64,000 bases of DNA, taken from NCBI RefSeq assembly GCF_001570725.1, contig NZ_BCNV01000001.1, positions 992,001 through 1,056,000 on the forward strand, in the 5' to 3' direction. The translations under genes were made by a program, and so were the position numbers. This document shows positions 52,351 through 62,177 of the stretch, one piece after another. Position 1 is the stretch's first letter, and every line of letters begins with the position of its first letter. Source of the DNA: Paenibacillus amylolyticus. Lineage in GTDB: Bacteria > Bacillota > Bacilli > Paenibacillales > Paenibacillaceae. The notes beneath the pieces are model-generated. The model saw only the letters and a program-made list of their open reading frames with translations, was not told the origin of the DNA and did no database searches.

Positions 52351-54669
52351 ATGAAATTTACTGATGGATTCTGGATGACTCGTGAAGGGTACCAAATTCA
52401 AAACCCGACTGACATTCGTGATATTGTGCAAAAAGATAATTCTTTGACCGTATATGCGGCAACTAAATATATTCGCACCAAAGGCGACACGTTGAACGGT
52501 ACATTGCTGAAAGCAACATACAGCTCACCTATGCCTAACGTTATTCGTGTAACTTTGAATCATCATAAAGGCGGAGTGAAAAAAGGGCCTGTATTTGAGC
52601 TTAACACGCAAGATGCAAACGTTGACATCTCGAAAAATGAACAAGGTGCTGTTTTGAAAAGCGGCAACCTGGAAGTTCAAATCGACAAAACAAACGGTTG
52701 GGACGTCAGCTTCCTGTATGAAGGAAAACGCATTACAGGTAGCGGTCAAAGAGCAGCTGGTTATATTACAGGACCGAGCAAGGAAGCGTACTTCCGTGAA
52801 CAGCTGGATCTTGGTATTGGTGAATACGTTTATGGACTTGGTGAGCGCTTCACGCCGTTTGTTAAGAATGGCCAAATCGTCGATACCTGGAATGAGGACG
52901 GCGGTACAAGCAGTGAGCAGTCCTATAAGAACATTCCGTTCTACTTGTCCAATAAAGGATATGGCGTTTTTGTAAATCATCCTGAACGCGTATCGTATGA
53001 GATTGCATCCGAGAATGTATCTAAAGTGCAGTTCAGCGTAGAAGGCGAGACGTTGGAATACTTCATTATCGGCGGTGACAATCCTAAGGATGTGCTTGAT
53101 AATTATACGAAATTGACAGGTAAACCAGCGCTTCCACCAGCATGGACATTTGGTCTCTGGCTGACAACATCATTCACAACGGATTATGATGAAGCAACGG
53201 TTAACCATTTCGTAGATGGCATGGCTGAACGTGATCTTCCGCTGTCTGTATTCCATTTTGACTGCTTCTGGATGAAGGAATACCAATGGTCTGATTTCGT
53301 ATGGGATGAAGCGATGTTCCCTGATCCGGAAGGCATGCTTGCACGTCTGAAAGAAAAGGGTCTTAAAATCTGTGCTTGGATCAATCCATATATTGCAGAA
53401 AAATCCTACTTGTTCGATGAAGGTATGGAGAACGGTTATCTGGTGAAAACAGCGGATGGCAGCGTATGGCAATGGGATATGTGGCAAGCAGGTATGGCTC
53501 TGGTTGACTTCACGAATCCGGATGCTGTGAATTGGTATAAGAGTAAGCTGGAAGTCCTGCTTGATCAAGGTGTAGATTCTTTCAAGACAGACTTCGGCGA
53601 AAGAATTCCGACAGATGTCGTGTACTTCGATGGCTCTGATCCGGTTAAAATGCACAACTATTATACACAGCTCTATAACAAAGCTGTATTTGAATTGCTC
53701 GAAGAGAAAATTGGCAAAAACGAAGCTGCCCTGTTTGCACGTTCTGCAACAGCAGGTGGTCAACAGTTCCCGGTTCACTGGGGCGGCGACTGCTCTTCAA
53801 CGTATGAATCCATGGCTGAATCACTTCGAGGCGGCCTCTCGCTCGGACTTTCCGGTTTCGGATTCTGGAGTCATGATATCAGCGGATTTGAAAGCACAGC
53901 GAGCCCTGACGTCTACAAACGCTGGGTACAATTCGGACTGTTATCTTCTCACAGCCGCCTGCACGGAAGTACATCGTATCGTGTGCCTTGGCTGTTTGAC
54001 GAGGAATCCGTGGACGTTGTCCGTGACTTTACGAAACTCAAAATCAGCCTGATGCCGTACCTGTACAATTCTGCGGTGGAGTCGACCGTAAAAGGTATTC
54101 CGATGATGCGCGCTATGCTTCTGGACTTCCCAGAGGACCCAACAACATACAGCCTGGATACGCAATACATGTTCGGTGATTCGATTCTGGTGGCTCCAAT
54201 CTTCAACAAGGAAGGCGATGTGCGTTACTACCTGCCTGAAGGAACTTGGACGAACTATCTGACAGGAGCGAAAGTACAAGGTGGACGCTGGATCAGTGAA
54301 AACCATGACTTCAAAACACTGCCAATGATGGTTAAGCCAAACAGTCTGATCGCTGTCGGTGCTGTAGATAGCAAACCGGATTATGACTTTGCCAATGATG
54401 TGTCCCTGCACTTGTTCGAACTGGCTGACGGTCAAACGGCTCAAGCTGTCGTTGTGAACCAAGCTGCTGAACAGGAGCTGACTGTAAACGTTACACGTAA
54501 TGGATCAGTGCTGGAAGTTCGTGCTGAAGGCGCAGGCAAACCATGGAACATCGTGCTTCGCGGCATTGAGAGTGTCTCCAGTGTTGAAGGTGGTTCCCAA
54601 GTGTCTGGTGCAAATGGTGTTGTCGTTACGGCAGCAACAGGCGCAACCTCGCTTACAATTCAACTGTAA
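52351..54669 (+). CDS. yicI: GH31 alpha-xylosidase, YicI-like (cytoplasmic)
   Basis: A 772-aa glycosidase, no signal peptide, ATG 52351 behind GAAGGGGGAAA. Catalytic nucleophile Asp414 in SFKTDFGERIP and acid/base Asp480 in HWGGDCSSTYESMAESLRGG align with YicI Asp416 and Asp482. The N-terminal beta domain has YGLGERFTPFVKNGQ, and the barrel starts PALPPAWTFGLWL. YicI-type enzymes remove alpha-xylose, for example from xyloglucan oligosaccharides. It may serve the same substrate as the GH3 enzyme two genes downstream. Confidence 0.94.
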   Translation: MKFTDGFWMTREGYQIQNPTDIRDIVQKDNSLTVYAATKYIRTKGDTLNGTLLKATYSSPMPNVIRVTLNHHKGGVKKGPVFELNTQDANVDISKNEQGAVLKSGNLEVQIDKTNGWDVSFLYEGKRITGSGQRAAGYITGPSKEAYFREQLDLGIGEYVYGLGERFTPFVKNGQIVDTWNEDGGTSSEQSYKNIPFYLSNKGYGVFVNHPERVSYEIASENVSKVQFSVEGETLEYFIIGGDNPKDVLDNYTKLTGKPALPPAWTFGLWLTTSFTTDYDEATVNHFVDGMAERDLPLSVFHFDCFWMKEYQWSDFVWDEAMFPDPEGMLARLKEKGLKICAWINPYIAEKSYLFDEGMENGYLVKTADGSVWQWDMWQAGMALVDFTNPDAVNWYKSKLEVLLDQGVDSFKTDFGERIPTDVVYFDGSDPVKMHNYYTQLYNKAVFELLEEKIGKNEAALFARSATAGGQQFPVHWGGDCSSTYESMAESLRGGLSLGLSGFGFWSHDISGFESTASPDVYKRWVQFGLLSSHSRLHGSTSYRVPWLFDEESVDVVRDFTKLKISLMPYLYNSAVESTVKGIPMMRAMLLDFPEDPTTYSLDTQYMFGDSILVAPIFNKEGDVRYYLPEGTWTNYLTGAKVQGGRWISENHDFKTLPMMVKPNSLIAVGAVDSKPDYDFANDVSLHLFELADGQTAQAVVVNQAAEQELTVNVTRNGSVLEVRAEGAGKPWNIVLRGIESVSSVEGGSQVSGANGVVVTAATGATSLTIQL

Positions 54670-54689
54670 AATGATATAGTAGAAGAAAG

Positions 54690-54720
54690 GACGGTGCCGC
54701 AAGGTGCCGTCTGTTTGTCT
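54690..54720 (+). terminator. Hairpin after the GH31 gene (attenuator)
   Basis: GACGGTGCC GCAA GGTGCCGTC, all nine positions paired (two wobbles), then TGTTTGTCT. The tract is imperfect, so read-through into the kinase and GH3 genes is likely. Confidence 0.6.
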
Positions 54721-54743
54721 ACGATGATAGGAGATTGAATGAA

Positions 54744-55754
54744 ATGAGCACAACAAATTCCGGTTTGCACTGCACGATATCAGCAGAGGTGCTGCACCAC
54801 TTGGTGGAGAAAAATTTTGGAAACGCTACCAAAGTGAAAGAGTTTGCACTTCTGCAAGGTGGACTTTTTAATACAACCTATCGGATTCAACTTGAAAACG
54901 CATCATATACGGATGTAATTTTACGTTTGGCTCCAGAGCGGGCAGAGATGGCGGCCGGTTCTGCGAGTGATCCGCTTTTTTCGTTCGAACGCACGATGAT
55001 GGCGGCTGAACCGATCGTGTATGAATATTACCGCAAGGCAGGCATCCCTGCTCCAAACATTATCACCTGTGATGACAGTGGATCAATTATTCCGAGAACC
55101 TACATGTTTATGGCGTTTATCCCTAGTAAGCAGCTGGATCATTCATCGATTTCGGAGACAGACAAAGAGCGATTGTACCATCAGCTTGGCGTCTATACGG
55201 CCACCATGCATCAGATCGAGGGTGCATCGTTTGGCTGGCCGCAGGGGGATGGTTCAATTAAAGGCTCGGATCAATGGTCCGAGGTGTTGCACTCTTTTGC
55301 AGAAGAAACGGCACTTAAAGCGAAACAAGCCGAGTATATGCCAGGTGTGGGGGAAGAAATCACAGCTATCTTCACTAAAAATAAAGACTTATTCGATCAG
55401 GTGACCCGTCCGGTACTCGTTCATAAGGACCTGTGGGAAGCTAACGTACTTGTTCATGTGGAAAACGGTGAGCTAAATATTGCGGCCATCATCGACGGAG
55501 ATCGTTCCATGTTTGCCGACAGGGAGTTTGAAGCCATATTGTCAACAGAATCGGTGGCTTTTCATGAAGGATATAATCGTGCACTCGATCCATCAGCTGA
55601 TGGACAGGCACGCAGGCTTGCGTACCGAATACTGTCTTCGTATTTTAATGCCTACGTTCATGAACATCAGGTCATTCAACCCGAAGATGGTCAGAAGTAT
55701 CGCCAGCGTACACTGGATTTACTGGATCAATGGAAGCAACTTGAACACAACTAA
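54744..55754 (+). CDS. APH-family phosphotransferase (kinase-like), substrate unknown
   Basis: A 336-aa protein. ATG 54744 is chosen, ten bases after GGAG; TTG 54735 is a weaker option. It has the aminoglycoside-phosphotransferase/choline-kinase fold: an N-terminal lobe (LQGGLFNTTYRIQLEN, DVILRLAPER), catalytic Asp229 in LVHKDLWEANVLV and metal-binding Asp251 in AAIIDGDRSMFADREFE. It lies between a GH31 and a GH3 gene (19 bp before the latter), so a sugar or sugar-derived substrate is as plausible as an antibiotic. The sequence gives no specificity. Confidence 0.85.
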   Translation: MSTTNSGLHCTISAEVLHHLVEKNFGNATKVKEFALLQGGLFNTTYRIQLENASYTDVILRLAPERAEMAAGSASDPLFSFERTMMAAEPIVYEYYRKAGIPAPNIITCDDSGSIIPRTYMFMAFIPSKQLDHSSISETDKERLYHQLGVYTATMHQIEGASFGWPQGDGSIKGSDQWSEVLHSFAEETALKAKQAEYMPGVGEEITAIFTKNKDLFDQVTRPVLVHKDLWEANVLVHVENGELNIAAIIDGDRSMFADREFEAILSTESVAFHEGYNRALDPSADGQARRLAYRILSSYFNAYVHEHQVIQPEDGQKYRQRTLDLLDQWKQLEHN

Positions 55755-55773
55755 TTTGTAGGAGGAATGAAGG

Positions 55774-58713
55774 ATGAAGGAGTATCATCAATACCCGATG
55801 TGGGACGCATCACTTTCACTTGAGGAACGGTTGGATGATCTGATTGCACGATTGACAACGGAGGAGAAAATTCGACTAATTCCTACGCGCGAAGCAGCTG
55901 TACCAAGACTTGGCATTCCAGCCTACAATGTTGGGGGCGAAGCTGCCCACGGGGTGGCGTGGAAAGGGGAGGCAACGGTGTTTCCGCAACCTCTCGGTCT
56001 ATCAAGTACCTGGAATACGCGGCTCATGCGGGAGATTGGTTCCGTTATTGGCGATGAAGCGAGGGCATACCATCACCGTGATCCTGAGGTTCACGGGTTA
56101 ACATTATGGGCACCTACAGTTGACCTGGAACGTGATCCACGCTGGGGCAGAACGGAGGAGGGATACGGGGAAGATCCGGTCCTCACTGGAGAGATGTCGG
56201 CAGCACTCGTCAAAGGCATGCAGGGAAACGATCCTTTTTATCTGAAAATGGTCGCTACATTGAAACACTTTTTTGCCAATAATAATGAGAAAGATCGGCT
56301 AAATTGTTCATCCAGCATTGATCCGCGCAATCTGCGTGAATATTATTTAAAAGCATTTGAGACACCATTCGTGGAAGGCGGAGCCTTGTCCATGATGACA
56401 GCTTACAATTCCATTAACGGTACACCTGCCATTGAAAGCCCATATGTGAATGATGTGGTTAAGGGTGAGTGGTCGATGCCTGGTTTTATTGTATGTGATG
56501 GTGGGGACCTGTCTCAGACGGTCGATTATCACGGTTACCATACCAGCCATGCCGAGTCAGCAGCAGGTGCGTTGAAGGCAGGGGTGGACTGTCTCACAGA
56601 TGAAGTTGATCTTGTCGTATCTGCTCTGGAGGAAGCTCTGGGTCGGGATCTGTTGGAGGTAGCTGATCTGGACCGAGCGATCCGCAACATCTTCGGTGTC
56701 CGGATGCGACTTGGACAACTGGATCAGTCGGGACGTAATCCTTATGCCTCCATACCTGAGTCGGTATTATGTGCACCAGAACATGCCAAACTCAGTTATC
56801 GTGCTGCTGCCGAATCAATTGTTTTGCTAAAAAATGATGGCTTGCTTCCTTTGCAACCAGAAGCATTGCAGAAGATCAGTGTCATTGGACCACTTGCGGA
56901 TGTTGTCTATACCGATTGGTACAGTGGCACACTGCCTTATCGTGTATCCATCCTCGATGGATTGCGCAATCGGCTACCTGAAGCAGACGTGACCTATGCC
57001 GATGGGAATGACCGTATTGGTCTGAAGACATCAGACGGACAGGTTATAACCCTCGGTGCCGAAGGCACACTCGCTGCTATACCAGAGAGTAGTGCACCTG
57101 CAGCCCAGTTCGTACATCAGGATTGGGGCTGGGGAAGTCATACGCTGAGAAGTGTGAACAATAATCGATATGTAAGTTTAACCGAGCAAGGCATCTATCA
57201 GGCGAACGCACCAGAAATCGGTGGCTGGTTCGTGAAGGAAGTTGTACAATTCGATCCCCAAACGGACGGGAGCAACATCTTGCTGACATGGAATAGCATT
57301 CCCGTTGGACTGAGCGAATATCAGGGACGTTCTGTTTTATCACCAATACCACCGCAGACAGAACAAGCGACCGGTACAACTCTGCATGAAAACAGTGACT
57401 CTGGATGTACAAGTCAATTACCAAGCAACACAACAAAATCTGCGACCTTCGAGATCGATATGGTGACATGCGGAATAGAACAGGCCGTAAATGCAGCACG
57501 CCATAGCCAGGCATCTGTCGTTGTTGTCGGCAATAGTCCATATATCAACGGCAAAGAAGAAATTGACCGCCCAAGTCTGTTGCTTCCCCCAGATCAGGTC
57601 GCACTTGTCAAAGCCGTGTGTGAGGCCAATCCTAATACGGTGGTTGTCATAATGGGCAGTTATCCATTTGCCTTGCAGGAGTTGAAAGATATTGCCCGGG
57701 CAATCGTCTATATGACACATGCAGGTCAGGAATTGGGGAATGCGCTTGCGGATGTGCTGTTAGGTCATTATGCCCCGGCAGGCAGATTGAACATGACATG
57801 GTATGAAGATGAATCCCAGCTCCCTGACATGATGGACTATGACATCATACAGAATGAAATGACCTATATGTATCATGAGGGACCGGTACAATATGCATTT
57901 GGTCATGGTCTGACCTATTCGGAATTCGAATACGAGGCGATTCGTGTAAGTCGTGATACTACGGCGGAAGCCACCACTGATCAATTGAAGATTGAAGTGG
58001 AGGTATACAATAAGGGTGAACGTGACAGTGATGAAGTCGTTCAAATCTATGGATCTGCACATACCTCACGTGTGAAACGCGCTCAGAAGCAATTGCTTGC
58101 TTTCCGTCGTGTTCATGTCAAAGCAGGAACGCGTGTTACGATAAGTTTCGAGGTTCCTGTTCAGAAGCTGGCGCTATGGGATGTTACCCGAGATCGATAC
58201 TGCCTGGAGACAGCGACGTGGGCCATCCTTGCAGGGCGTTCTTCCGCAGATATAGGCCAGTCGGCTGACATTGAGATTGAAGGTGAGACGATTCCTGATC
58301 GTCCGCTGCACTTGCTTACCTTTGCCGAGAATTATGATGCTTGTGCAGGTGTTCTGTTGGATGAATGTCTGGAAGGACGTTCCGCAGTTCGGGCAATCAC
58401 TCGGGAAGAACCCTTATATCGAGATGGTCAGTCATCTTGGATCTCTTTCAACCATAATGCTGTTCAGGAACTGCACGGATTTGAAGCCAGAGTTGCAGCC
58501 TTTGGAGAAGTGGGGATACTGGAGATTCGTTCTGGAGGACCGGAGGGCGATCTGCTTGGTGTGTGTGAAGTTCCCGGACCTGGAGGCAGTGTGAATGGGA
58601 AAGATATCAAGTGGACAACAATTCAGTGTTCGCTTGAGGCGCCACATGATGTGAATGAGCTGTATATTATTTTCAAAGGTGGAGCAGCGTTACGGCACTT
58701 TAGGTTGTTGTAG
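55774..58713 (+). CDS. Large GH3 beta-glycosidase with fascin-like insert and C-terminal CBM6-like domain
   Basis: A 979-aa enzyme, ATG 55774 behind AGGAGGAATG, no signal peptide. N-terminal barrel: LTTEEKIRLI, GGEAAHGVAW, ATVFPQPLGLSSTWN; nucleophile Asp242 in FIVCDGGDLSQ. The second GH3 domain (SYRAAAESIVLLKNDGLLPL) is interrupted at about 405-560 by an insert with WGWGSHTLRSVNNNRYVSLTEQG, like the fascin-like trefoil found in some Paenibacillus GH3 enzymes. After the fibronectin-like region, the last ~130 residues resemble CBM6 (TFAENYDACAGVLLDE ... LYIIFKGG). Beta-xylosidase or beta-glucosidase activity are both possible. Confidence 0.9.
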   Translation: MKEYHQYPMWDASLSLEERLDDLIARLTTEEKIRLIPTREAAVPRLGIPAYNVGGEAAHGVAWKGEATVFPQPLGLSSTWNTRLMREIGSVIGDEARAYHHRDPEVHGLTLWAPTVDLERDPRWGRTEEGYGEDPVLTGEMSAALVKGMQGNDPFYLKMVATLKHFFANNNEKDRLNCSSSIDPRNLREYYLKAFETPFVEGGALSMMTAYNSINGTPAIESPYVNDVVKGEWSMPGFIVCDGGDLSQTVDYHGYHTSHAESAAGALKAGVDCLTDEVDLVVSALEEALGRDLLEVADLDRAIRNIFGVRMRLGQLDQSGRNPYASIPESVLCAPEHAKLSYRAAAESIVLLKNDGLLPLQPEALQKISVIGPLADVVYTDWYSGTLPYRVSILDGLRNRLPEADVTYADGNDRIGLKTSDGQVITLGAEGTLAAIPESSAPAAQFVHQDWGWGSHTLRSVNNNRYVSLTEQGIYQANAPEIGGWFVKEVVQFDPQTDGSNILLTWNSIPVGLSEYQGRSVLSPIPPQTEQATGTTLHENSDSGCTSQLPSNTTKSATFEIDMVTCGIEQAVNAARHSQASVVVVGNSPYINGKEEIDRPSLLLPPDQVALVKAVCEANPNTVVVIMGSYPFALQELKDIARAIVYMTHAGQELGNALADVLLGHYAPAGRLNMTWYEDESQLPDMMDYDIIQNEMTYMYHEGPVQYAFGHGLTYSEFEYEAIRVSRDTTAEATTDQLKIEVEVYNKGERDSDEVVQIYGSAHTSRVKRAQKQLLAFRRVHVKAGTRVTISFEVPVQKLALWDVTRDRYCLETATWAILAGRSSADIGQSADIEIEGETIPDRPLHLLTFAENYDACAGVLLDECLEGRSAVRAITREEPLYRDGQSSWISFNHNAVQELHGFEARVAAFGEVGILEIRSGGPEGDLLGVCEVPGPGGSVNGKDIKWTTIQCSLEAPHDVNELYIIFKGGAALRHFRLL

Positions 58714-58734
58714 TTGTAAATATTGAACCAAAGG

Positions 58735-58771
58735 AGCTGTCTTGCACGAATACGTGCAGGGCAGCTTTTTT
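58735..58771 (+). terminator. Terminator of the GH31/kinase/GH3 run
   Basis: AGCTG-TCT-TGCACG / CGTGCA-GGG-CAGCT around AATA, then six T residues. Confidence 0.9.
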
Positions 58772-58871
58772 GTGTGAACAAGCGGTAACATCCAGCATGT
58801 CCTGCATAATCAACCTCCGAAACAACCACAATAATGCTGTTGTGTGTAGAACCTGTAAAGGTGGTTGTGGT

Positions 58872-60173
58872 ATGAACGATAAAAAGTGGGACCTCGTCGC
58901 ACTTGCTTCCATCCCTTTAATTATGACCTTGGGTAACTCCATGCTTATACCGATCCTGCCACAGATTGAACGTGAATTGAAGGTATCTGCATTCAAGGTC
59001 AGCATGCTCATTACAGTCTACGCTGTAGTTGCCATCCTGCTTATTCCTCTCGCAGGTTATTTGTCGGATCGTTTCGGCAGAAAAGCAGTGATCATTCCCA
59101 GCCTCGTCATTGCAGCCATCGGAGGTGCTGTGGCTGGCGTGGCAGCATGGATGCTCAATGGAAATATAGCCTACTGGACCATTCTGGGTGGCAGGTTATT
59201 GCAAGGAATTGGCGCAGCCGGTGCGTTCCCTATTGTCATTCCATTGGTTGGGGACATGTTCAATGATGAGAATGAGGTAAGTAAAAGCCTGGGAATCATC
59301 GAGACCTCCAATACATTTGGTAAAGTAATAAGTCCAATTTTGGGTGCAGCGCTGGCCGTCTGGTTGTGGTATGCACCATTTATGGCTATTCCTGTACTAT
59401 GTGTGCTTTCGTTGATCCTGGTTATTTTCCTGGTGAAAACACCCCGAAAAAAAGAAAAGCCTCCCACCTTTCCTGAATTTGTGGCTTCCATTCGTGACGT
59501 ACTGAAAGAAAAGGGACGCTGGTTGTATGCGTTGTTTGCAATCGGTGGTATTTGCATGTTTGTCATCTTTGGTGTGTTATATTACCTGTCCGAGACACTC
59601 GAGAGCGAATTCGCCTTGAAAGGTGTTCTCAAAGGACTTGTCCTTGCGATTCCGCTGGCAGCGTTATGTCTGTCTTCATTCCTGGCAGGGAAGTGGATTG
59701 GCAAAAACAAAACACGAATGAAATGGCTTGGCTTCACAGGGCTTGCGCTTCTGACGGTATCCCTTGGCGTTATAGGTTTATTCGATAATATCTATGTTGT
59801 AGTAGGTCTATTCACATTGGGAAGCGCCGGAATAGGCGCAACGTTGCCGTGTCTGGATGCCTTGATTACAGAGGGAGTGGACAAAAAACAGCGGGGCACG
59901 ATTACAGCTCTGTTCAGCAGCATGCGCTTCATTGGCGTATCTCTTGGTCCACCTGTAGTGTCTTTGCTGATCGGATCTCATCATTTTCTGCTTTTTGGTG
60001 TGCTCGCCGCGTCCGGCGCAGTGGGCGGATTGCTCACATTGTTCGCAGTTAAGCCGGATCACGGCGACCAGCCTACTTCAGGAAGCGAGCCAAAAAAGGA
60101 TGAAACACATATGGATATGATCGAGACGAGTAGAGGGTATGGTCCAATAGGTCGCAAAAAAAGTCCCTTCTAA
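58872..60173 (+). CDS. MFS transporter (drug-efflux type)
   Basis: A 433-aa membrane protein. ATG 58872 is chosen behind AAAGGTGG; the longer open frame from 58770 starts within the terminator. Twelve helices are expected. The family signature motif A is GYLSDRFGRKAV (about 69-80); GRLLQGIGAAGAFPIVIPLVGDMF is the motif C-like region of antiporters. It likely exports toxic compounds or siderophore-type molecules in exchange for protons. The extra polar C-terminal tail (HGDQPTSGSEPKKDETHMDM) is cytoplasmic. Substrate unknown. Confidence 0.87.
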   Translation: MNDKKWDLVALASIPLIMTLGNSMLIPILPQIERELKVSAFKVSMLITVYAVVAILLIPLAGYLSDRFGRKAVIIPSLVIAAIGGAVAGVAAWMLNGNIAYWTILGGRLLQGIGAAGAFPIVIPLVGDMFNDENEVSKSLGIIETSNTFGKVISPILGAALAVWLWYAPFMAIPVLCVLSLILVIFLVKTPRKKEKPPTFPEFVASIRDVLKEKGRWLYALFAIGGICMFVIFGVLYYLSETLESEFALKGVLKGLVLAIPLAALCLSSFLAGKWIGKNKTRMKWLGFTGLALLTVSLGVIGLFDNIYVVVGLFTLGSAGIGATLPCLDALITEGVDKKQRGTITALFSSMRFIGVSLGPPVVSLLIGSHHFLLFGVLAASGAVGGLLTLFAVKPDHGDQPTSGSEPKKDETHMDMIETSRGYGPIGRKKSPF

Positions 60174-60248
60174 ATAGATGGTTGCTGATAAGCCACTTTC
60201 ATTCCAGTACTGCCTTAAGGTTAAACAACCGAATCTGTTCCGTTAAAA

Positions 60249-60305
60249 AAACGCGTTTACGCCTAAGAAAGCAGATGAGTTTGCTTTCTCGGTGTAAACG
60301 CGTTT
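60249..60305 (-). terminator. Long inverted repeat ending convergent MFS genes
   Basis: Outer stem of 15 bases (left AAACGCGTTTACGCC, right GGTGTAAACGCGTTT, one mismatch or wobble) and inner AGAAAGCA / TGCTTTCT. On the minus strand it runs into seven T residues, a strong terminator for the minus gene; the plus side has TTTCTCGTTTCT and may work as well. Confidence 0.9.
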
Positions 60306-60337
60306 CTCGTTTCTATGAGCAGAATGACTTTAACCAA

Positions 60338-61678
60338 TCATTCGTGTTTGCTCGTATTCGACTGGCTAGTTTCGGTATTGCCGGCTCCAGATTCTGAATT
60401 CTTGGATTGATCTTGAGGTGATTCCGTTGCAGGGATATGAGTATGAGCGAGCAGAGCATGAGGTTCAATGGAGAAGCTGCCGCTTCGTTTTCCCTGAACC
60501 AGATATATAAGCAAGAACAAAATCATGAACATCACGGAATAACGGTACATATCGGTATAACTGGTCAAGGACGCAATGGCACCAAGTAGAAGTGCACCAG
60601 TCGCAATACCCAGATCCAGCGAGTTCAAAAACATGCCGTTAGCCATCCCCCGTTGTGAAGGAGAGACCACCTGAATCATCCAGGTTTGGAGAGAAGACTG
60701 CATGGAACCATAACCAATCCCGTAGATAAAGGCAGCAATGAACAGGGTGGACATGGAGGTTGCGTATGAGAGCAGAATGAGCCCGATAGCAATAAATATG
60801 GCCCCTGGAATGAGCAACGCTTTGGGACCTTTGTTGTCATAGATCCGTCCTGCAAATGGTCTAACCAGTAACACGGCGAGTGCATTGAACAAAAAGAACA
60901 GCGCAGGATTGGCCAGATTGGCTTCCTTGCCATACAAGACGATGAATCCAACAAGCCCACCATACGTGATGGATAACAGGCAATTCAGCACACTGGGCAG
61001 AATCAGCTTGCGGTTGAAAGGTGTCTTCTGCTTCGATTGCGATCCTGAAGCGCTGGTTGTAGCCTGTGGCATAATGTTCGCACTGTTATCGGTTCTGCTG
61101 GCTTTTTTGCGCGTCAGCGAATAACTCAGTGGATAGATGACAACGAGCACACCCGCAGTACATAACATCAGGGTTACGAATCCTGCACCTTGGAGCAGAG
61201 TGACCCCTATAATTGGACCCATAGACATAGCCAGGCTAGTCGATAGCCCGAAGTAACCCATGCCTTCACCCATTCGTTTAACGGGCACAATGTCCGAGGC
61301 CATCGTTGGAAAAGCGGTGCTACTCATACCAAACCCGATACCGAACAACATTCTCAGTAATAAGAGCACGGCTATACCTGCAGCAAAATAATAGCCGAGT
61401 GTTGCCAGCAGGGCTATGGAAAGTCCTATATAGATCATAGCGTTACGAAGGCCCTTCTCCAATGCTTTCGCGGAATAGAGACGGGCTGCAATGGCACTTA
61501 GGGCAAACAGACAGGTGAAGAGACTGACCTCAAACGCATTTGCGTGAAACCGTTCCTGAACGTAGGACGGAAGTGGAGAGACGATCATGTGCAACTGCAA
61601 GAACAGCAAGAAGTTGCACAGCATTAGCAGAATAAAATCGGTGGTCCATAGCCTAACTTGTGTAGATTTTTCTTTCAT
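60338..61678 (-). CDS. MFS transporter under MarR control
   Basis: A 446-aa membrane protein whose ATG lies nine bases after AGGGGGAA. Helices include LLMLCNFLLFLQLHMIVSPLPSY, LLLLRMLFGIGFGMSSTAFPTMASD and IYGIGYGSMQSSLQTWMIQV. The tail after helix 12 (about 405-446) is polar and low in complexity. The position 30 bp after a marR gene, behind one promoter with a MarR-type palindrome, suggests drug- or stress-inducible efflux. Substrate unknown. Confidence 0.88.
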   Translation of the reverse strand: MKEKSTQVRLWTTDFILLMLCNFLLFLQLHMIVSPLPSYVQERFHANAFEVSLFTCLFALSAIAARLYSAKALEKGLRNAMIYIGLSIALLATLGYYFAAGIAVLLLLRMLFGIGFGMSSTAFPTMASDIVPVKRMGEGMGYFGLSTSLAMSMGPIIGVTLLQGAGFVTLMLCTAGVLVVIYPLSYSLTRKKASRTDNSANIMPQATTSASGSQSKQKTPFNRKLILPSVLNCLLSITYGGLVGFIVLYGKEANLANPALFFLFNALAVLLVRPFAGRIYDNKGPKALLIPGAIFIAIGLILLSYATSMSTLFIAAFIYGIGYGSMQSSLQTWMIQVVSPSQRGMANGMFLNSLDLGIATGALLLGAIASLTSYTDMYRYSVMFMILFLLIYLVQGKRSGSFSIEPHALLAHTHIPATESPQDQSKNSESGAGNTETSQSNTSKHE

Positions 61679-61708
61679 AATGATATATTCCCCCTGAGTT
61701 GTGATTCA

Positions 61709-62131
61709 TTACAAGTTGCGGTTAATGAGGGAAAGAGTATGTTTAAATGCTTCCATCTGGTCTTCGGATATACCTTCAGCAAGTTCTTTATTCATTTCTC
61801 TTTCAATCGGAACGAGGATATCGATTAACGCTTTGCCTTCCTTGGTGAGATATAACAGATAGGCTCTGCGATCCTGTTCGCTAGTCCGGCGTTCTACCCA
61901 GCCTTTCTTTTCAAGCAGATCAATAATCCGGGCAGTGGTGGGTTGGTCTTTGAAGACACGTGCAGCGAGCTCCTTCTGATTCACACCTTCACCTCGGTCA
62001 ACATTAAAAAGGACAGAAAATTGTTCTGTCGTAATATCATAAGGTTTGAACCGCGTAGCAAGTAAAGCTACAGCTTTACGATGCGTGAAACCCAGCATGA
62101 ATCCAACAGATTGTTCCAGTGTATAGTCCAT
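61709..62131 (-). CDS. MarR-family regulator of the adjacent MFS gene
   Basis: A 140-aa winged-helix protein beginning MDYTLEQSVGFMLGFTHRKAV. The ATG at 62131 is taken because family members start here; the frame continues upstream to 62176 but that part overlaps the operator and promoter. The recognition region is LAARVFKDQPTTARIIDLLEKKGWV and the wing RRTSEQDRRAYLLYLTKEG. It leads a two-gene operon with the MFS transporter. A perfect palindrome covers its own -10 region, so it is probably autoregulated. Confidence 0.9.
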   Translation of the reverse strand: MDYTLEQSVGFMLGFTHRKAVALLATRFKPYDITTEQFSVLFNVDRGEGVNQKELAARVFKDQPTTARIIDLLEKKGWVERRTSEQDRRAYLLYLTKEGKALIDILVPIEREMNKELAEGISEDQMEAFKHTLSLINRNL

Positions 62132-62177
62132 GTGATTGCGAGACCTCGCTTTCCATAATAAAAATGTTCCAATCAAT

